DNA from: Marinobacter sediminum
GTDB lineage: Bacteria > Pseudomonadota > Gammaproteobacteria > Pseudomonadales > Oleiphilaceae
Direction of reading: 5' to 3'
Length of the DNA stretch: 64,000 bases
NCBI RefSeq assembly: GCF_016820575.1
Contig: NZ_JAEMQH010000001.1
Span: 1,240,001-1,304,000, forward strand
Under the pieces are notes generated by a model. That model did not search any database. It saw only the letters and a program-made list of their open reading frames with translations, and had not been told where the DNA came from. The stretch's first letter is position 1. Every line of letters begins with the position of its first letter. Below, in pieces: positions 26,056 to 36,403 of this stretch. Both the position numbers and the translations under genes were made by a program.

Positions 26056-26086
26056 CTCGCTACAGCACAGGATATCGAATTCCATT

Positions 26087-26737
26087 ATGAAGACCGTTGC
26101 CATTATCGACTACGGCATGGGAAACCTGCATTCGGCGCGCAAGGCAGTTGAGCACGTAGCGCCGGATGTTCGCGTGCTGGTGACCGACAACGCCGACCAG
26201 ATCCGCGAGGCCGACCATGTGATCCTTCCCGGGGTTGGTGCCATTCGTGATTGTATGCACGAGATCCGCCGGCTTCAGGTAGATACCCTGGTGCGTGAAG
26301 TCTCCCGGGACCGCCCTTTCCTGGGCATCTGTGTGGGTATGCAGGCACTGATGTCCCGCAGTGAAGAGAACGGAGGTGTCGATGGCATCAATCTGTTCCC
26401 GGCCCAGGTCCGCTTCTTCGGTGACAATCTGGTGGAAAACGGCGAGCGGTCAGGGTCGCGATTGAAGGTGCCTCACATGGGTTGGAACGAGGTCTACCAG
26501 AGCGTTGATCACCCCATGTGGCACAACATTCCTGATGGTGACCGTTTCTACTTCGTGCACAGCTATTACGCCGAGGCGGAAGGCAATGCCGATATTGCCG
26601 GCCGCAGCCACTACGGTGTCGACCTGGCCGCCGCTGTTGCCCGCGATAACATCTTTGCGGTGCAGTTTCACCCGGAGAAGAGTGCCCGTGCTGGCCTGCA
26701 GCTCCTGAAAAACTTTGTTGACTGGTCCGGCAAATAA
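26087..26737 (+). CDS. hisH: Imidazole glycerol phosphate synthase glutaminase subunit
   Basis: HisH releases ammonia from glutamine for HisF. The 216-residue class I amidotransferase has the oxyanion motif LPGVGAI, the nucleophile in [11 protein letters not shown], and the His-Glu pair in VQFHPEKS near the end. It works as a heterodimer with HisF two genes downstream. Spaced 31 bases after hisB. Confidence 0.96.
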   Translation: MKTVAIIDYGMGNLHSARKAVEHVAPDVRVLVTDNADQIREADHVILPGVGAIRDCMHEIRRLQVDTLVREVSRDRPFLGICVGMQALMSRSEENGGVDGINLFPAQVRFFGDNLVENGERSGSRLKVPHMGWNEVYQSVDHPMWHNIPDGDRFYFVHSYYAEAEGNADIAGRSHYGVDLAAAVARDNIFAVQFHPEKSARAGLQLLKNFVDWSGK

Positions 26738-26775
26738 CGCCGGGGCATCTGAACGATTAACACGGACTTTGCTTT

Positions 26776-27513
26776 ATGCTGATTATTCCTGCCATTGATC
26801 TGAAAGACGGCAAGTGTGTACGCCTGCGCCAGGGCCGGATGGACGATTCCACTGTCTTTGGTGACGACCCGGTTGATATGGCCACCCGTTGGGTAGAGGC
26901 CGGCGCGCGTCGTCTGCATCTGGTGGATCTTAACGGCGCCTTTGCCGGTGAGCCGGTGAATGGCGAGATCGTTCAGGCGATTGCCCGCAAGTATCCGGAT
27001 CTGCCGATTCAGATTGGCGGCGGTATCCGCTCCGCCGAGACCATCGAAGCCTATCTGAAGGCCGGTGTGCAGTGGGTGATCATTGGCACCAAAGCGGTGA
27101 AAGAGCCGGATTTTGTCACCGATATGTGCAAGCGGTTCCCGGGCCACATCATTGTGGGTCTGGATGCCAAAGATGGCCGCGTGGCCACCGATGGCTGGGC
27201 CGAGGTGTCTGAAGTCATGGCCACCGATCTGGCCAAGCGCTTTGCCAACGACGGCGTTGATTCCATCGTGTACACCGACATCAGCCGTGACGGCATGATG
27301 CAGGGCGTAAACGTTGAGGCGACCGTGGCGCTGGCGGAAGAGGGCGGCATTCCAGTGATTGCCTCCGGCGGTGTTACCAACATGGATGACTTGAAGCGCC
27401 TGGCGCCGATGGCCGACCGGGGTATCCTCGGCGCCATCACCGGCCGTGCTATTTACGAGGGCACGCTGGATGTGGCCGAAGCGCAGGCATTCTGCGACAG
27501 CCTGAAGGCGTAA
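26776..27513 (+). CDS. hisA: Phosphoribosylformimino-5-aminoimidazole carboxamide ribotide isomerase
   Basis: HisA performs the Amadori isomerisation making PRFAR. The 245-residue beta-alpha barrel shows [14 protein letters not shown] with the catalytic aspartate at residue 8, the phosphate loops IQIGGGIRS and IASGGV, and [15 protein letters not shown] holding the second aspartate near 129. It is followed nine bases later by hisF, its paralogue and next enzyme in the pathway. Confidence 0.96.
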   Translation: MLIIPAIDLKDGKCVRLRQGRMDDSTVFGDDPVDMATRWVEAGARRLHLVDLNGAFAGEPVNGEIVQAIARKYPDLPIQIGGGIRSAETIEAYLKAGVQWVIIGTKAVKEPDFVTDMCKRFPGHIIVGLDAKDGRVATDGWAEVSEVMATDLAKRFANDGVDSIVYTDISRDGMMQGVNVEATVALAEEGGIPVIASGGVTNMDDLKRLAPMADRGILGAITGRAIYEGTLDVAEAQAFCDSLKA

Positions 27514-27522
27514 GGGGAAACC

Positions 27523-28296
27523 ATGGGTCTGGCAAAACGCATTATTCCCTGTCTCGATGTCGACAAGGGCCGGGTAGTCAAAGGCGTCAACTTTGTTGAT
27601 ATCCGCGACGCCGGCGATCCGGTCGAGGTAGCGCGCCGCTACAATGAACAGGGCGCCGATGAGATTACCTTCCTGGACATCACGGCCAGCCACGAGAGCC
27701 GCGACACCACTTATGAAACCGTTGAGCGTATGGCGGCGGAGGTATTCATCCCGCTGACCGTTGGTGGCGGTGTGCGTACCGTGGACGATATTCGCAAGTT
27801 GCTGAATGCCGGTGCCGACAAGGTATCGATCAACACCGCAGCGGTGTTTAACCCCGAGTTTGTCCACGAAGCGGCCGAACGCTTTGGCAGCCAGTGCATT
27901 GTGGTTGCTATTGATGCCAAGCGGGTCAGCGCCGAGGGCGAGACACCACGCTGGGAAATCTTCACCCACGGTGGTCGCAAGCCGACCGGCCTGGATGCGG
28001 TGGACTGGGCCCGGAAGATGGTCGAAATGGGCGCGGGCGAATTGCTGTTGACCAGCATGGACCGCGACGGTACCAAAATTGGTTTTGATCTGGGGCTGAC
28101 CCGGGCCATCAGTGATGCGGTCAGTGTTCCGGTGATTGCTTCAGGCGGGGTTGGCGAGTTGCAGCATCTGGCGGATGGCGTTACTCAGGGCGGCGCCGAC
28201 GCGGTACTGGCGGCTTCGATCTTCCACTTCGGTCAGCACACCATTCCCGAAGCGAAGGCCTTCATGAAAGGTCAGGGCATCGAAGTCCGGGACTAA
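27523..28296 (+). CDS. hisF: Imidazole glycerol phosphate synthase cyclase subunit
   Basis: HisF joins PRFAR and ammonia from HisH to give imidazole glycerol phosphate and AICAR. The 257-residue barrel has the catalytic aspartates in [14 protein letters not shown] (D11) and [10 protein letters not shown] (near 130), and phosphate loops VGGGVRT and IASGGVGE. Standard length, ATG at 27523 after AAGGGGAAACC. Last gene of the his set; the deacetylase gene converges 16 bases later. Confidence 0.96.
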   Translation: MGLAKRIIPCLDVDKGRVVKGVNFVDIRDAGDPVEVARRYNEQGADEITFLDITASHESRDTTYETVERMAAEVFIPLTVGGGVRTVDDIRKLLNAGADKVSINTAAVFNPEFVHEAAERFGSQCIVVAIDAKRVSAEGETPRWEIFTHGGRKPTGLDAVDWARKMVEMGAGELLLTSMDRDGTKIGFDLGLTRAISDAVSVPVIASGGVGELQHLADGVTQGGADAVLAASIFHFGQHTIPEAKAFMKGQGIEVRD

Positions 28297-28312
28297 GGTC
28301 CCGGCAGAAGCC

Positions 28313-29137
28313 TCAGGGCTTTCTGGCAAAGGCAGGTCGAATGGCCTGCTTTTCCCCTTCCACGAACATCTCACGATTGCTGTTGCGAATGGCCCACAGG
28401 CCGCTGACGGTCGCAATGGCCACGCCCTGAGCGTCCAGCTCCGGCAGGTGCTTTTCCAGATAGTCCACGGTGACCTTGTGCGGGTGGCCAATGCCAATGG
28501 CGCTGCCATTTTCTTTTGCGCGCTTTATCAGCAGCCTGAACTGGCGGTCGACAAATTCTTCGGTCTGCTCGTGATCCAGGAACACGTCCCGGGTCAGGCT
28601 TGGAATCTGGTAGGCCTCGGCCACCTCTCCGGCCACCGATGAGGCAATGGTGCGGCTGTCTACGAAGTACAGAGGGTATTGGCGCAGCTCTCTCATTACC
28701 CAGTCCATGGGTTGCAGTTTCTGGGTCAGCAGGCTGCCCATGTGGTTGTTGACGCCCTGAACGTAGGGGATGGACTGCAGCGCCCGACGCAGGGTCAGGG
28801 TAATGCTGTTCTCGTCCATGTCGGAGGTCAGGCCGCCGGGCCCAAGGGCAAAGTCGCGGGTGTTGGCCATGGGTGCGTGCAGCATGATTTCCTTTTGCTG
28901 CCGGTGCGCCAGTTTGGCCAGGCTAACGGTGTGGCGGCGGTAGGGCAGGAAAGCCAGGGTCAGCGGCTGCTCGATCCGTGCCAGCCGTTCACCTTCCTCC
29001 AGGTTGTGTCCCATGTCATCGATGATGATGGCGATGGTGGGCGGCAGCGCGCCAGCGGCTCCCGTGCTGCCTGACTCCGCCGTTGCAAGGGGCGTGGCGA
29101 CCAGGGCCGCCACCAGTACAGAAAGCCGGAACAACAT
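28313..29137 (-). CDS. Divergent polysaccharide deacetylase family protein (YibQ-like)
   Basis: A 274-residue exported protein with a signal peptide (about residues 1-21) and the YibQ/DUF610 pattern IAIIIDDMGHNLEEGERL, then LAFLPYRRHTVSLA and HAPM. This family has the NodB deacetylase fold but departs from classical metal-binding motifs; its substrate is not known. The chosen ATG at 29137 overlaps the ctpA stop (TGATG). Linkage with gpmI, envC and ctpA is conserved in gammaproteobacteria and hints at an envelope role. Confidence 0.88.
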   Translation of the reverse strand: MLFRLSVLVAALVATPLATAESGSTGAAGALPPTIAIIIDDMGHNLEEGERLARIEQPLTLAFLPYRRHTVSLAKLAHRQQKEIMLHAPMANTRDFALGPGGLTSDMDENSITLTLRRALQSIPYVQGVNNHMGSLLTQKLQPMDWVMRELRQYPLYFVDSRTIASSVAGEVAEAYQIPSLTRDVFLDHEQTEEFVDRQFRLLIKRAKENGSAIGIGHPHKVTVDYLEKHLPELDAQGVAIATVSGLWAIRNSNREMFVEGEKQAIRPAFARKP

Positions 29138-30555
29138 CACTGGGCGGAATCCTGTCCCTCGGTACCGGCGCTGCTTTTACCCTTGCGGTTCAGGATGTGC
29201 AGGCCTTTTAACAGGTTGAGCGCAGAGCGCAGCTGGTAGTCCCGATCGGCCAGCGACGCCGCGTCGCTATCGCCCTCAGCATCTTTTGTTGCTGGTTGCT
29301 GGCCTTCGTTTTGTCCTTCCAGATGACCGGTCAGGTCGGCCTCGGTAAAGAACGGCTGGCTATCGAGTTCGGTAAGCTCCGCCGGGCGCACCACAATATC
29401 CGGCTTGATGCCGGTGGCCTGAATGGAGCGGCCGTCCGGGGTGTAGTAACGGGCGGTGGTCATCTTGATGGCGTGAGTCTCATCCAGCGGAATCACGGTC
29501 TGCACGCTGCCCTTGCCGAACGATTTGGTGCCCATGATGACGGCGCGTTCGTGATCCTGCAGGGCACCTGCGAGGATTTCCGACGCCGACGCCGAGCCGC
29601 CGTTGATCAGCACCACAATGGGGGTATCCGCCATAACGTCGCCAGACTTGGCGCTGAACCGCAGTCGGGAGCTTTGGATGCGACCTTCGGTATAGACAAT
29701 AAGTCCGTTATCCAGCAGGGCGTCAGCGGTTTCCACGGCGGCTTGCAGTACGCCACCCGGGTTGTTGCGCAGGTCGATCACCAGGCCGTCGAGGTCACTA
29801 CCATATTCGTCTTCCAGAGAGCTCAGGGCGCCAAGGAACTGGCTGCCGGTTTCGGCCTGGAACTGGGTGATGCGCACATAGCCATAGCCGTTTTCCAGCA
29901 TCCGGGATTTAACGCTGGTGACCTTGATGACGTCGCGTTCCACCGGGATTTCGATCGGGGCATTTTGCCCTTCACGCATGATCGTGAGCGTAAGGGTGGT
30001 GCCCGGCTTGCCGCGCATGAGTTTCACCGCTTCTTCCAGGCTCATGCCTTTGACCGGCTTTTCATCCAGCTTGATGATCAAGTCACCGGCCTGCACGCCT
30101 GCTTTCTGCGCCGGAGTGTCGTCGATGGGGGCGATGACCTTGACGAAGCCGTTCTCCATGCCGACCTCAATGCCGAGGCCGCCAAACTCACCGGAGGTGC
30201 TTTCCTCCAGCTGCTCGTAATCCTTGGGTGCAAGGTAGGTGGAGTGCGGGTCGAGGTCTGACAGCATGCCCTTGATGGCACTTTCCAGCAGCTGGCGGTC
30301 GCTCACTTCCTCAACGTAGGCATCTTTGATGCGGCTGAACACTTCGGTGAACTTGCGCAGGTCGTCCAGTGGCAGTTGGGTCTCAGGGTCGGGCAGCGAG
30401 ATCTCGACACGTTCGCCGTTCTGAATGCCTTCAAGCAGCTTTTGTTCGTCAGTCTGGTCCTGAGCCAGGGCCAGTCCGGAGGCGGTGGAGAAACAGGTTG
30501 CGAGAGCAAGGCTGCGAAGCGGAAAGGTGTAGCGTGGATTTCTGACCCGTTTCAT
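29137..30555 (-). CDS. ctpA: Carboxy-terminal processing serine protease (S41)
   Basis: A 472-residue periplasmic protease with a signal peptide, a PDZ domain (about residues 95-180, FGGLGIEVGMENGFVKVIAPIDDTPAQKAGVQAGDLI) and the S41 catalytic region GGSASASEILAGALQDHERAVIMGTKSFGKGSVQ, giving the Ser-Lys dyad. CtpA-type proteases turn over cell-wall enzymes in related bacteria. It is downstream of envC, a cell-wall hydrolase activator, and overlaps the deacetylase gene by one base, suggesting joint envelope functions. Confidence 0.94.
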   Translation of the reverse strand: MKRVRNPRYTFPLRSLALATCFSTASGLALAQDQTDEQKLLEGIQNGERVEISLPDPETQLPLDDLRKFTEVFSRIKDAYVEEVSDRQLLESAIKGMLSDLDPHSTYLAPKDYEQLEESTSGEFGGLGIEVGMENGFVKVIAPIDDTPAQKAGVQAGDLIIKLDEKPVKGMSLEEAVKLMRGKPGTTLTLTIMREGQNAPIEIPVERDVIKVTSVKSRMLENGYGYVRITQFQAETGSQFLGALSSLEDEYGSDLDGLVIDLRNNPGGVLQAAVETADALLDNGLIVYTEGRIQSSRLRFSAKSGDVMADTPIVVLINGGSASASEILAGALQDHERAVIMGTKSFGKGSVQTVIPLDETHAIKMTTARYYTPDGRSIQATGIKPDIVVRPAELTELDSQPFFTEADLTGHLEGQNEGQQPATKDAEGDSDAASLADRDYQLRSALNLLKGLHILNRKGKSSAGTEGQDSAQ

Positions 30556-30652
30556 TCACTTATCCCGTGTTTATTCCGATAGTTGGACTGGTTTCCCCGA
30601 TTCCCGACAGTATGGCGTCAGCCAGCTCGTTTGTCAGCCCTCATGCCGCCGA

Positions 30653-31810
30653 TCAGTCGGCCAGCCAGCGCCGGGGGTTGGTCGTCTTGCCATTGTGGCG
30701 CACCTCGAAGTACAGCGCCGGATGATCGGTGCCGCCAGTGCGACCAGCCAGGGCAATGGACTCGCCCGCTGCCACCCAGTCGCCGGGACTGGTGAACAGG
30801 CTGCTGCTGTGGCCGTAGAGTGTCATGTAGCCGTCGCCGTGATCAATGATGGTGATCAGGCCGAAACCCCGTAGCCAGTTGGCGAACACCACGCGGCCAT
30901 AATGAATGGCCTTGACCTCAACTTCCTCGCCGGTATTGATCAGCAACCCGCTGCGCTGCAATTTGCCGTCGGCATAGCGCTCGCCATAGCCGCTAACTAC
31001 CTTGCCGCGAACCGGCCAGGGCAGTTGGTTGCGCAGGGTCTGAAACGGCTCGGATTCGCTGGGAGTGGGGATGTCGGCAATGGCTTCCTGTACTTCCTTC
31101 AGGAGCTTTTCCAGCCGCTTGCGATCAGACTCCAGTTCTTCGCGCTCGCCGCGACGGTTTTTGATGTCGGCGTTCAGGGCGGCAAGGGTCTGCTGGCGTT
31201 GCTGCCGGGACTGGGTCAGCTGCTGCTGGCGCTGGGCTACGTCCGCCTCAGTCTGGGCCAGCTCTGTGCGAGTAGCCTGAACGCTGGCTCGGGTTTCCTT
31301 GAGCGCCAGCAGGCTGTTTTGGAAGGCCTCAAGCCGCTGTACCGTGTCGCGGCTGAGGTATTCATAGTAAGTCATGGTTCGGGCAACACGGTCCGGACTG
31401 ACCTCGTTGAGCAGAACCTTGAGAGCGGGAGTATCCCCTTCCATCCAGGCAGCGCGGATCTGCCGTTTCAGGCTTTCGCGCTGGCTGTCGAGGGTTCGCG
31501 TCAGCTCCCGTTGCTGTTGCTCCAGCTCCTTCAGGCGTTGCTGTTGCTCGGCAACACGCTCACGCAGCGACCGGCGCTCACGGGTCAGGCGCCCGATTTT
31601 GCGCTCGCTGGCGGCCAGTTGCTGCTCCAGCTCCGAGCGATCTTCTTCGGCGTCGGCGAGCCAATCGTCGATGTCCTCAATGCGTTCCTTGAGGTCTTCG
31701 ATCTGTTCCGGAGTGACTTCGCTTTGGGCCAGAGCTGGCACTGCCAGAATGAACAGCGCCAGCAGCAGGGCCGATCGCACCAGATTCACGCCAACCTGCA
31801 GTACTCTCAA
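30653..31810 (-). CDS. envC: Murein hydrolase activator EnvC (non-ATG start)
   Basis: A 385-residue exported coiled-coil protein with a degenerate LytM (M23) domain. Signal peptide [19 protein letters not shown], then long coiled coils to about residue 250, then the LytM domain with [36 protein letters not shown] and [10 protein letters not shown]. Positions normally holding zinc ligands are replaced (SGLLIN for HxGxD; ALYF for HLHF), as in true EnvC, which activates amidases rather than cutting itself. No ATG fits: TTG at 31810 overlaps the gpmI stop, or GTG at 31789 may be used. Confidence 0.92.
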   Translation of the reverse strand: MRVLQVGVNLVRSALLLALFILAVPALAQSEVTPEQIEDLKERIEDIDDWLADAEEDRSELEQQLAASERKIGRLTRERRSLRERVAEQQQRLKELEQQQRELTRTLDSQRESLKRQIRAAWMEGDTPALKVLLNEVSPDRVARTMTYYEYLSRDTVQRLEAFQNSLLALKETRASVQATRTELAQTEADVAQRQQQLTQSRQQRQQTLAALNADIKNRRGEREELESDRKRLEKLLKEVQEAIADIPTPSESEPFQTLRNQLPWPVRGKVVSGYGERYADGKLQRSGLLINTGEEVEVKAIHYGRVVFANWLRGFGLITIIDHGDGYMTLYGHSSSLFTSPGDWVAAGESIALAGRTGGTDHPALYFEVRHNGKTTNPRRWLAD

Positions 31811-33354
31811 CCGATTTTGACCAGGCTGTGTCCGGTCATTTCCTTCGGTTGCTCCAGCCCCATCAGGGCCAGCAGGGTGGGGGCGACATCGCTCAGGCTG
31901 CCATCATCCAGCAGCGATACCTGGCGTGAACCGGTGTAAATCAGCGGTACCGGACCGATGGTGTGGGCGGTGTGGACCTGGCCGGATTCCGGGTCGGTCA
32001 TCTGTTCGCAGTTGCCATGGTCAGCGGTAATCAGGGCTTCGCCACCGACTTCGTCGAGGGCTTCAACCACACGCTTTACGCACTCGTCCAGGCATTCGGC
32101 GGCCTTGATGGCAGCATCGAGTTTGCCCGTATGTCCAACCATGTCACCGTTGGCGTAGTTGCAGACAACCAGGTCGTATTTGCCGCTCTTGATAGCCTCG
32201 ACCAGCTTGTCGGTCACTTCCGGGGCGCTCATTTCCGGCTGCAGGTCGTAAGTGGCGACCTTGGGTGAGGGCACCAGAATGCGATCTTCGCCTTCGAACG
32301 GTGTTTCCAGGCCACCATTGAAGAAGAAGGTGACGTGGGCGTACTTTTCGGTTTCGGAGATGCGCAGCTGGGTTTTGCCCTGGTTTGCGGCGTATTCACC
32401 CAGGCCATTGACCAGTTGCTCAGGTGGGTAGGCGCAGCTGGTATCAATGTCGGCGGCGTATTCGGTCAGCATCACGAAGTCAGCCAGTTCCGGGTGCTTG
32501 CGACGATCGAAGCCATCAAAGTCGGTTTCGACAAAGGTGCGGGTCATTTCCCGGGCGCGGTCCGCACGGAAGTTCATGAAAATCACACTGTCGCCATCGT
32601 TAATGGTGCCTTCAGGCTGGCCAGCGGCATGGATGCGGGTTGGCTTCACGAATTCGTCGTTCTCGCCACGCTCGTACGCCTGCTCCAGGCCAATGATCGG
32701 GTCTGCGGCGTTGAATTCGGCGGTGCCCTGGGTCATCAGGTTGTAGGCGGCTTCCACTCGGTCCCAACGATTATCCCGGTCCATGGCGTAGTAACGGCCG
32801 ACCAGGGAGGCAATCCGGCCAACGCCCAGGCTGTCGAGCTTGGCGGCGGTTTTTTCCAGCGATGCCTTGGCGCTGCGCGGCGGCATGTCGCGGCCGTCCA
32901 GGAAGGCGTGAATGTAGACTTCTTTAGCGCCTCGGGCGGCAGCCAGTTCCGCCGCTGCAATGATGTGATCTTCGTGACTGTGGACGCCACCGGGCGACAG
33001 CAAACCCATCAGATGAACCGCGCGACCGCCGCTAACGGCCTTATCAATGGCTGTGCACAGAACCTCGTTCTTCTGGAAATCGCCGGTTTCCAGATCTTTA
33101 TCGATGCGCGTCAGGCTCTGATAAACCACCCGGCCGGCACCCAGGTTCATGTGGCCGACTTCCGAGTTGCCCATCTGGCCCTGTGGCAGGCCAACAAACA
33201 TGCCGGAGGTATTGATCAGGGTTTTTGGCTGGTTTTGCCAAAGCTGGTCCCAGAACGGGGTGTTGGCGTTGCTGATGGCGTTGTCTTCCGCTGGGTCACG
33301 GTGGCCCCAGCCATCCAGGATAATCAAGGCAGTCGGCTTGCGCGTCGCGGTCAT
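31807..33354 (-). CDS. gpmI: 2,3-bisphosphoglycerate-independent phosphoglycerate mutase
   Basis: GpmI interconverts 3- and 2-phosphoglycerate in glycolysis/gluconeogenesis using two manganese ions. The 515-residue protein has [12 protein letters not shown] at the N-terminus, the phosphoserine site [12 protein letters not shown] near residue 62, and the C-terminal metal ligands in [11 protein letters not shown] and [16 protein letters not shown] at 33354 follows GGATGAAGTG; a GTG one codon earlier is also open. First gene of gpmI-envC-ctpA-deacetylase. Confidence 0.96.
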   Translation of the reverse strand: MTATRKPTALIILDGWGHRDPAEDNAISNANTPFWDQLWQNQPKTLINTSGMFVGLPQGQMGNSEVGHMNLGAGRVVYQSLTRIDKDLETGDFQKNEVLCTAIDKAVSGGRAVHLMGLLSPGGVHSHEDHIIAAAELAAARGAKEVYIHAFLDGRDMPPRSAKASLEKTAAKLDSLGVGRIASLVGRYYAMDRDNRWDRVEAAYNLMTQGTAEFNAADPIIGLEQAYERGENDEFVKPTRIHAAGQPEGTINDGDSVIFMNFRADRAREMTRTFVETDFDGFDRRKHPELADFVMLTEYAADIDTSCAYPPEQLVNGLGEYAANQGKTQLRISETEKYAHVTFFFNGGLETPFEGEDRILVPSPKVATYDLQPEMSAPEVTDKLVEAIKSGKYDLVVCNYANGDMVGHTGKLDAAIKAAECLDECVKRVVEALDEVGGEALITADHGNCEQMTDPESGQVHTAHTIGPVPLIYTGSRQVSLLDDGSLSDVAPTLLALMGLEQPKEMTGHSLVKIG

Positions 33355-33438
33355 CACTTCATCCGATTAGTTGGAAATGTAAGTAAAAGGGAGTGCAGAT
33401 TCTAACCGTTTTCATTCGCACAAGCCATGTCAGCCGCC

Positions 33439-33467
33439 TTCTGTGACTGCCCCTGTGTGTGTATAAT
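33439..33467 (+). promoter_or_regulatory. Likely promoter of rhodanese-secB
   Basis: TATAAT at 33462-33467 is a perfect -10, 17 bases after a poor -35 (TTCTGT) and 28 bases before the rhodanese ATG. A preceding GTGTGTG could act as an extended -10 in part. Confidence 0.6.
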
Positions 33468-33495
33468 CCGGCCAAATTATTTGCAGGGTGAATCC

Positions 33496-33912
33496 ATGGA
33501 CCGCTTGTTTGAATTCGTTATAAACCACTACATTCTGGTGTCGCTTTTTGTGGCCTTTTTACTGGCCATCCTGGTGCTTGAGTCCCGTCGGGGTGGTGCA
33601 AAAATCTCAGCCCAGGGCGCAGTCAGCCTGATCAACAAGGATGAGGCCGTGGTGGTGGACATCCGGGATCGCAAGGAATTCGGCGAAGGCCGCATTACCG
33701 GTTCGGTGAACATTCCCCTGAACAGCCTCAAGAGCCGTGCGGCGGAATTGAACAAGTTCAAGGAAAAGCAGATTATTGTCGCCGACAAGATGGGCCAGCA
33801 CTCGGCCATGGCGGTAAAGCAGCTGAACGCTGAAGGTTTTGCCAATGTGGTTCGCCTCAATGGCGGCGTCGCTGACTGGAAAGCCAGCAACCTGCCGCTG
33901 GTGAAAAAGTAA
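33496..33912 (+). CDS. Membrane-anchored rhodanese-like protein (YibN-like)
   Basis: A 138-residue protein with one N-terminal TM helix (HYILVSLFVAFLLAILVL) and a rhodanese domain (ISAQGAVSLINKDEAVVVDIRDRKEFGEGRITGSVNIPL). The active-site loop reads VADKMGQHSA where active sulfurtransferases have a cysteine, so the catalytic cysteine is missing and a transferase reaction is unlikely. The same arrangement next to secB is seen in E. coli yibN. Start at 33496 after GCAGGGTG. Confidence 0.9.
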   Translation: MDRLFEFVINHYILVSLFVAFLLAILVLESRRGGAKISAQGAVSLINKDEAVVVDIRDRKEFGEGRITGSVNIPLNSLKSRAAELNKFKEKQIIVADKMGQHSAMAVKQLNAEGFANVVRLNGGVADWKASNLPLVKK

Positions 33913-34064
33913 GAGCAGCGACCGGCTATTGATCTGAACCGCAATCTGCCGCACTGTTTCACATAAGCCGGCAAGGGCACGCAGTAAACTGTTCCGGCAG
34001 CACACTTCATAACTTTTTATAACAACGGGCCTTGAGCCCATGATTAAGAGCGAAAGGACTGAAC

Positions 34065-34568
34065 ATGGCTGAGAATGAGCAAGCCGCAGCAGGCAGCGAA
34101 AACCAGAACCAACCCCAATTTGCCCTTCAGCGCATCTATGTGAAGGACCTGTCTTTTGAATCGCCGAATTCTCCGCTGGTGTTTCAGGAGCAGTGGAAGC
34201 CGGAGGTAAATCTGGATCTGAACACCTCCCACAGCAAGGTCAGCGACAACCAGTACGAAGTTGTGCTGTCCCTGACTGTTACCGCCAAGATGGGTGAGAA
34301 GGTCGCTTACATTGTTGAAATCCAGCAGGCCGGCGTATTTATGGTCCAGGGCATTGAGGGTGGTCAGCTGGGCCAGATGTTGGGTGCTTACTGCCCAACT
34401 ATCCTTTTCCCGTACGCCCGCGAAGCGATTGACGGCGTGGTTAACAAGGGCAGCTTCCCAGCCCTGATGCTGGCGCCGGTCAACTTCGATGCGATCTACG
34501 CCCAGGCGCTCAAGCGCAAGCAGGAAGAAGGTGCATCGGAAGCCAAGGAAGAGCCGCAGACCCACTAA
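34065..34568 (+). CDS. secB: Protein-export chaperone SecB
   Basis: SecB keeps preproteins unfolded and hands them to SecA. The 167-residue protein shows the family order FALQRIYVKDLSFESPNSP, VVLSLTVTAKMG, YIVEIQQAGVF and CPTILFPYAREAI, with an acidic/helical tail. A good AAAGGA precedes the ATG. It follows the rhodanese gene and is ended by a strong terminator at 34587-34614. Confidence 0.96.
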   Translation: MAENEQAAAGSENQNQPQFALQRIYVKDLSFESPNSPLVFQEQWKPEVNLDLNTSHSKVSDNQYEVVLSLTVTAKMGEKVAYIVEIQQAGVFMVQGIEGGQLGQMLGAYCPTILFPYAREAIDGVVNKGSFPALMLAPVNFDAIYAQALKRKQEEGASEAKEEPQTH

Positions 34569-34586
34569 CGGCGTCGCTTGGTGAAT

Positions 34587-34614
34587 AAAAAACCGGCCAA
34601 TGGCCGGTTTTTTT
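34587..34614. terminator. Bidirectional terminator between secB and trmL
   Basis: AAAAAACCGGCCA, one base and TGGCCGGTTTTTTT form a perfect stem with A-run and T-run flanks, ending secB on plus and trmL on minus. Confidence 0.94.
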
Positions 34615-34631
34615 GTGCCTGAAGGTAGGCG

Positions 34632-35096
34632 TCAGGTTGCGCCGTCGAAACCGAGCTGGCGCCAGGCTTCGTACACCACCAGAGCGGCGGTGTTGGACAG
34701 ATTCAGGCTGCGGCTTTCCGGGCGCATGGGCACCCGCAGGCGGCAGTCGGCTGCGAGCGCGTCCCGCACTTCAGCAGGCAGGCCCCGGGTTTCGGGGCCG
34801 AACATCAGGTAATCGCCCGCCTGGTAGCGGATTTCGTGATAGTGCTGGCTGCCTTTGGTGGTCAGGCCGAACAGCCGTTCAGGGCGTTCGGCCTCCAGAA
34901 AGGCGTCATAGCTTGAATGCACTTTCACCCGGGCGTACTCGCTGTAATCGAGCCCGGCCCGGCGCATCTGCTTATCCTCAAGGCTGAACCCCAGGGGTTC
35001 AATCAGATGCAGCTGGCAGCCGGTGTTGGCGCAAAGCCGGATAATATTGCCGGTGTTCGGCGGTATTTCCGGCTCGTACAGCACCACGTTCAGCAT
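34632..35096 (-). CDS. trmL: tRNA (cytidine/uridine(34)-2'-O)-methyltransferase
   Basis: TrmL methylates the ribose of the wobble base in tRNA-Leu isoacceptors. The 154-residue SPOUT enzyme has motif 1 [15 protein letters not shown], motif 2 [11 protein letters not shown] and motif 3 [23 protein letters not shown], forming the knotted SAM site. The start at 35096 gives the family N-terminus MLNVVLYEP; a longer frame would run into the thiolase gene. Five bases separate it from the thiolase stop, so they are co-transcribed. Confidence 0.95.
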   Translation of the reverse strand: MLNVVLYEPEIPPNTGNIIRLCANTGCQLHLIEPLGFSLEDKQMRRAGLDYSEYARVKVHSSYDAFLEAERPERLFGLTTKGSQHYHEIRYQAGDYLMFGPETRGLPAEVRDALAADCRLRVPMRPESRSLNLSNTAALVVYEAWRQLGFDGAT

Positions 35097-35101
35097 GCAA
35101 C

Positions 35102-36280
35102 TCAGCGCTCCACGGCCAGCGCAACACCCATGCCACCGCCGATGCACAGGGTCGCCAGGCCCTTGTGGGCATCGCGGCGCACCATTTCATGCAGCAGGGA
35201 CACCAGAATGCGACAGCCGGAGGCGCCAATCGGGTGGCCCAGGGCAATGGCACCGCCGTTGACGTTGACCTTGCTGGTGTCCCAGCCCAGGTCGCGGTTA
35301 ACGGAGATGGCCTGGGCGGCAAAAGCCTCGTTGGCTTCGACTAGGTCCAGATCCTCGACACTCCAGCCGGCCAGCTTCAGGCAGCGCTGGCTGGCGGGGA
35401 TCGGGCCGGTGCCCATGATGGTCGGATCCACGCCAGCGTTGGCGTGGGCCTTGATGGTGGCGAGCGGGGTAAGGCCCAGCTCCTTGGCTTTCTCGGCGCT
35501 GCACACCATGACCGCAGCGGCACCATCGTTCAGGGAGGAAGCGTTGCCTGCGGTGACGGTACCGTCTTTCTTGAACGCCGGCCGGAGCTTGCCCAGGCCC
35601 TCGCCGGTGACGCCATCCCGGGGACCTTCGTCCTTGTTGACCACAATCGGGTCGCCCTTACGCTGGGGAATCGATACCGGCACGATCTGGCCATCGAAAT
35701 AACCCGCTTCACGTGCTGCTACCGCCTTCTGCTGGGATGCGGCGGCAAATTCGTCCTGCTCTTCCCGGCTGATGCCGTACTTTTCAACGATGTTCTCTGC
35801 AGTTACGCCCATGTGGTAGTCATTGAAGGCGTCCCACAGGCCGTCGGTGATCATGGTGTCGATCATTGACCAGTTGCCCATGCGCTGGCCATTGCGGCTG
35901 TTGGGCAGCACATGGGGCGCCTGGCTCATGCTCTCCTGGCCACCGGCAATCATCAGTTCGGCATCGCCGCAGCGAATGGCCTGGACCGCCATGTGTACGG
36001 CTTTCAGGCCGGAGCCACAGACCTTGTTGATGGTCATGGCAGGTACCGACGCGGGAATGCCGGCGTTGATGGACGACTGCCGAGCCGGGTTCTGGCCACA
36101 ACCGGCGGCCAGAACCTGGCCCAGCACCACCTCATTGATCTGGTCACCGGCAACCCCGGTTTCTTCCAGGATGGCCTTGATCACGGCCGTACCGAGCTGG
36201 TCGGCGCGAAGGCTGGACAGGCCGCCTCCAAAGGTGCCAATGGCTGTTCGTTTGGCGGCAACGATGACGACATCACGCAT
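35102..36280 (-). CDS. Acetyl-CoA acetyltransferase (thiolase)
   Basis: A 392-residue biosynthetic-type thiolase joining two acetyl-CoA to acetoacetyl-CoA or acting in reverse. The acylated cysteine is in [12 protein letters not shown] near residue 88, the His of GHPIGASG near 349 and the second cysteine in [10 protein letters not shown] near 379 are intact. Start at 36280 ([15 protein letters not shown]) follows GGAGAATCCCC. Could serve acetoacetate, PHB or ketone metabolism; no phaB neighbour is present, so use is undetermined. Confidence 0.93.
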   Translation of the reverse strand: MRDVVIVAAKRTAIGTFGGGLSSLRADQLGTAVIKAILEETGVAGDQINEVVLGQVLAAGCGQNPARQSSINAGIPASVPAMTINKVCGSGLKAVHMAVQAIRCGDAELMIAGGQESMSQAPHVLPNSRNGQRMGNWSMIDTMITDGLWDAFNDYHMGVTAENIVEKYGISREEQDEFAAASQQKAVAAREAGYFDGQIVPVSIPQRKGDPIVVNKDEGPRDGVTGEGLGKLRPAFKKDGTVTAGNASSLNDGAAAVMVCSAEKAKELGLTPLATIKAHANAGVDPTIMGTGPIPASQRCLKLAGWSVEDLDLVEANEAFAAQAISVNRDLGWDTSKVNVNGGAIALGHPIGASGCRILVSLLHEMVRRDAHKGLATLCIGGGMGVALAVER

Positions 36281-36403
36281 GGGGATTCTCCGATTGATGG
36301 GCGCGGACCGACTTTGGATCGGCGCCGATGGAATGGACAACTGATGGCATTGTATCCGGAAAGCGTCAGGCGGCCAAAGCGGCGCGGCCTGACCCGAGGG
36401 CTG

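Noticed and set aside
26668..27969. Minus-strand open frame of 433 codons across hisH-hisA-hisF
   Set aside because: Opposite three certain his genes; no recognisable domain or ribosome site.
32335..33405. Plus-strand open frame of 356 codons opposite gpmI
   Set aside because: Antisense to a gene with all catalytic motifs; no similarity to a known family by eye.
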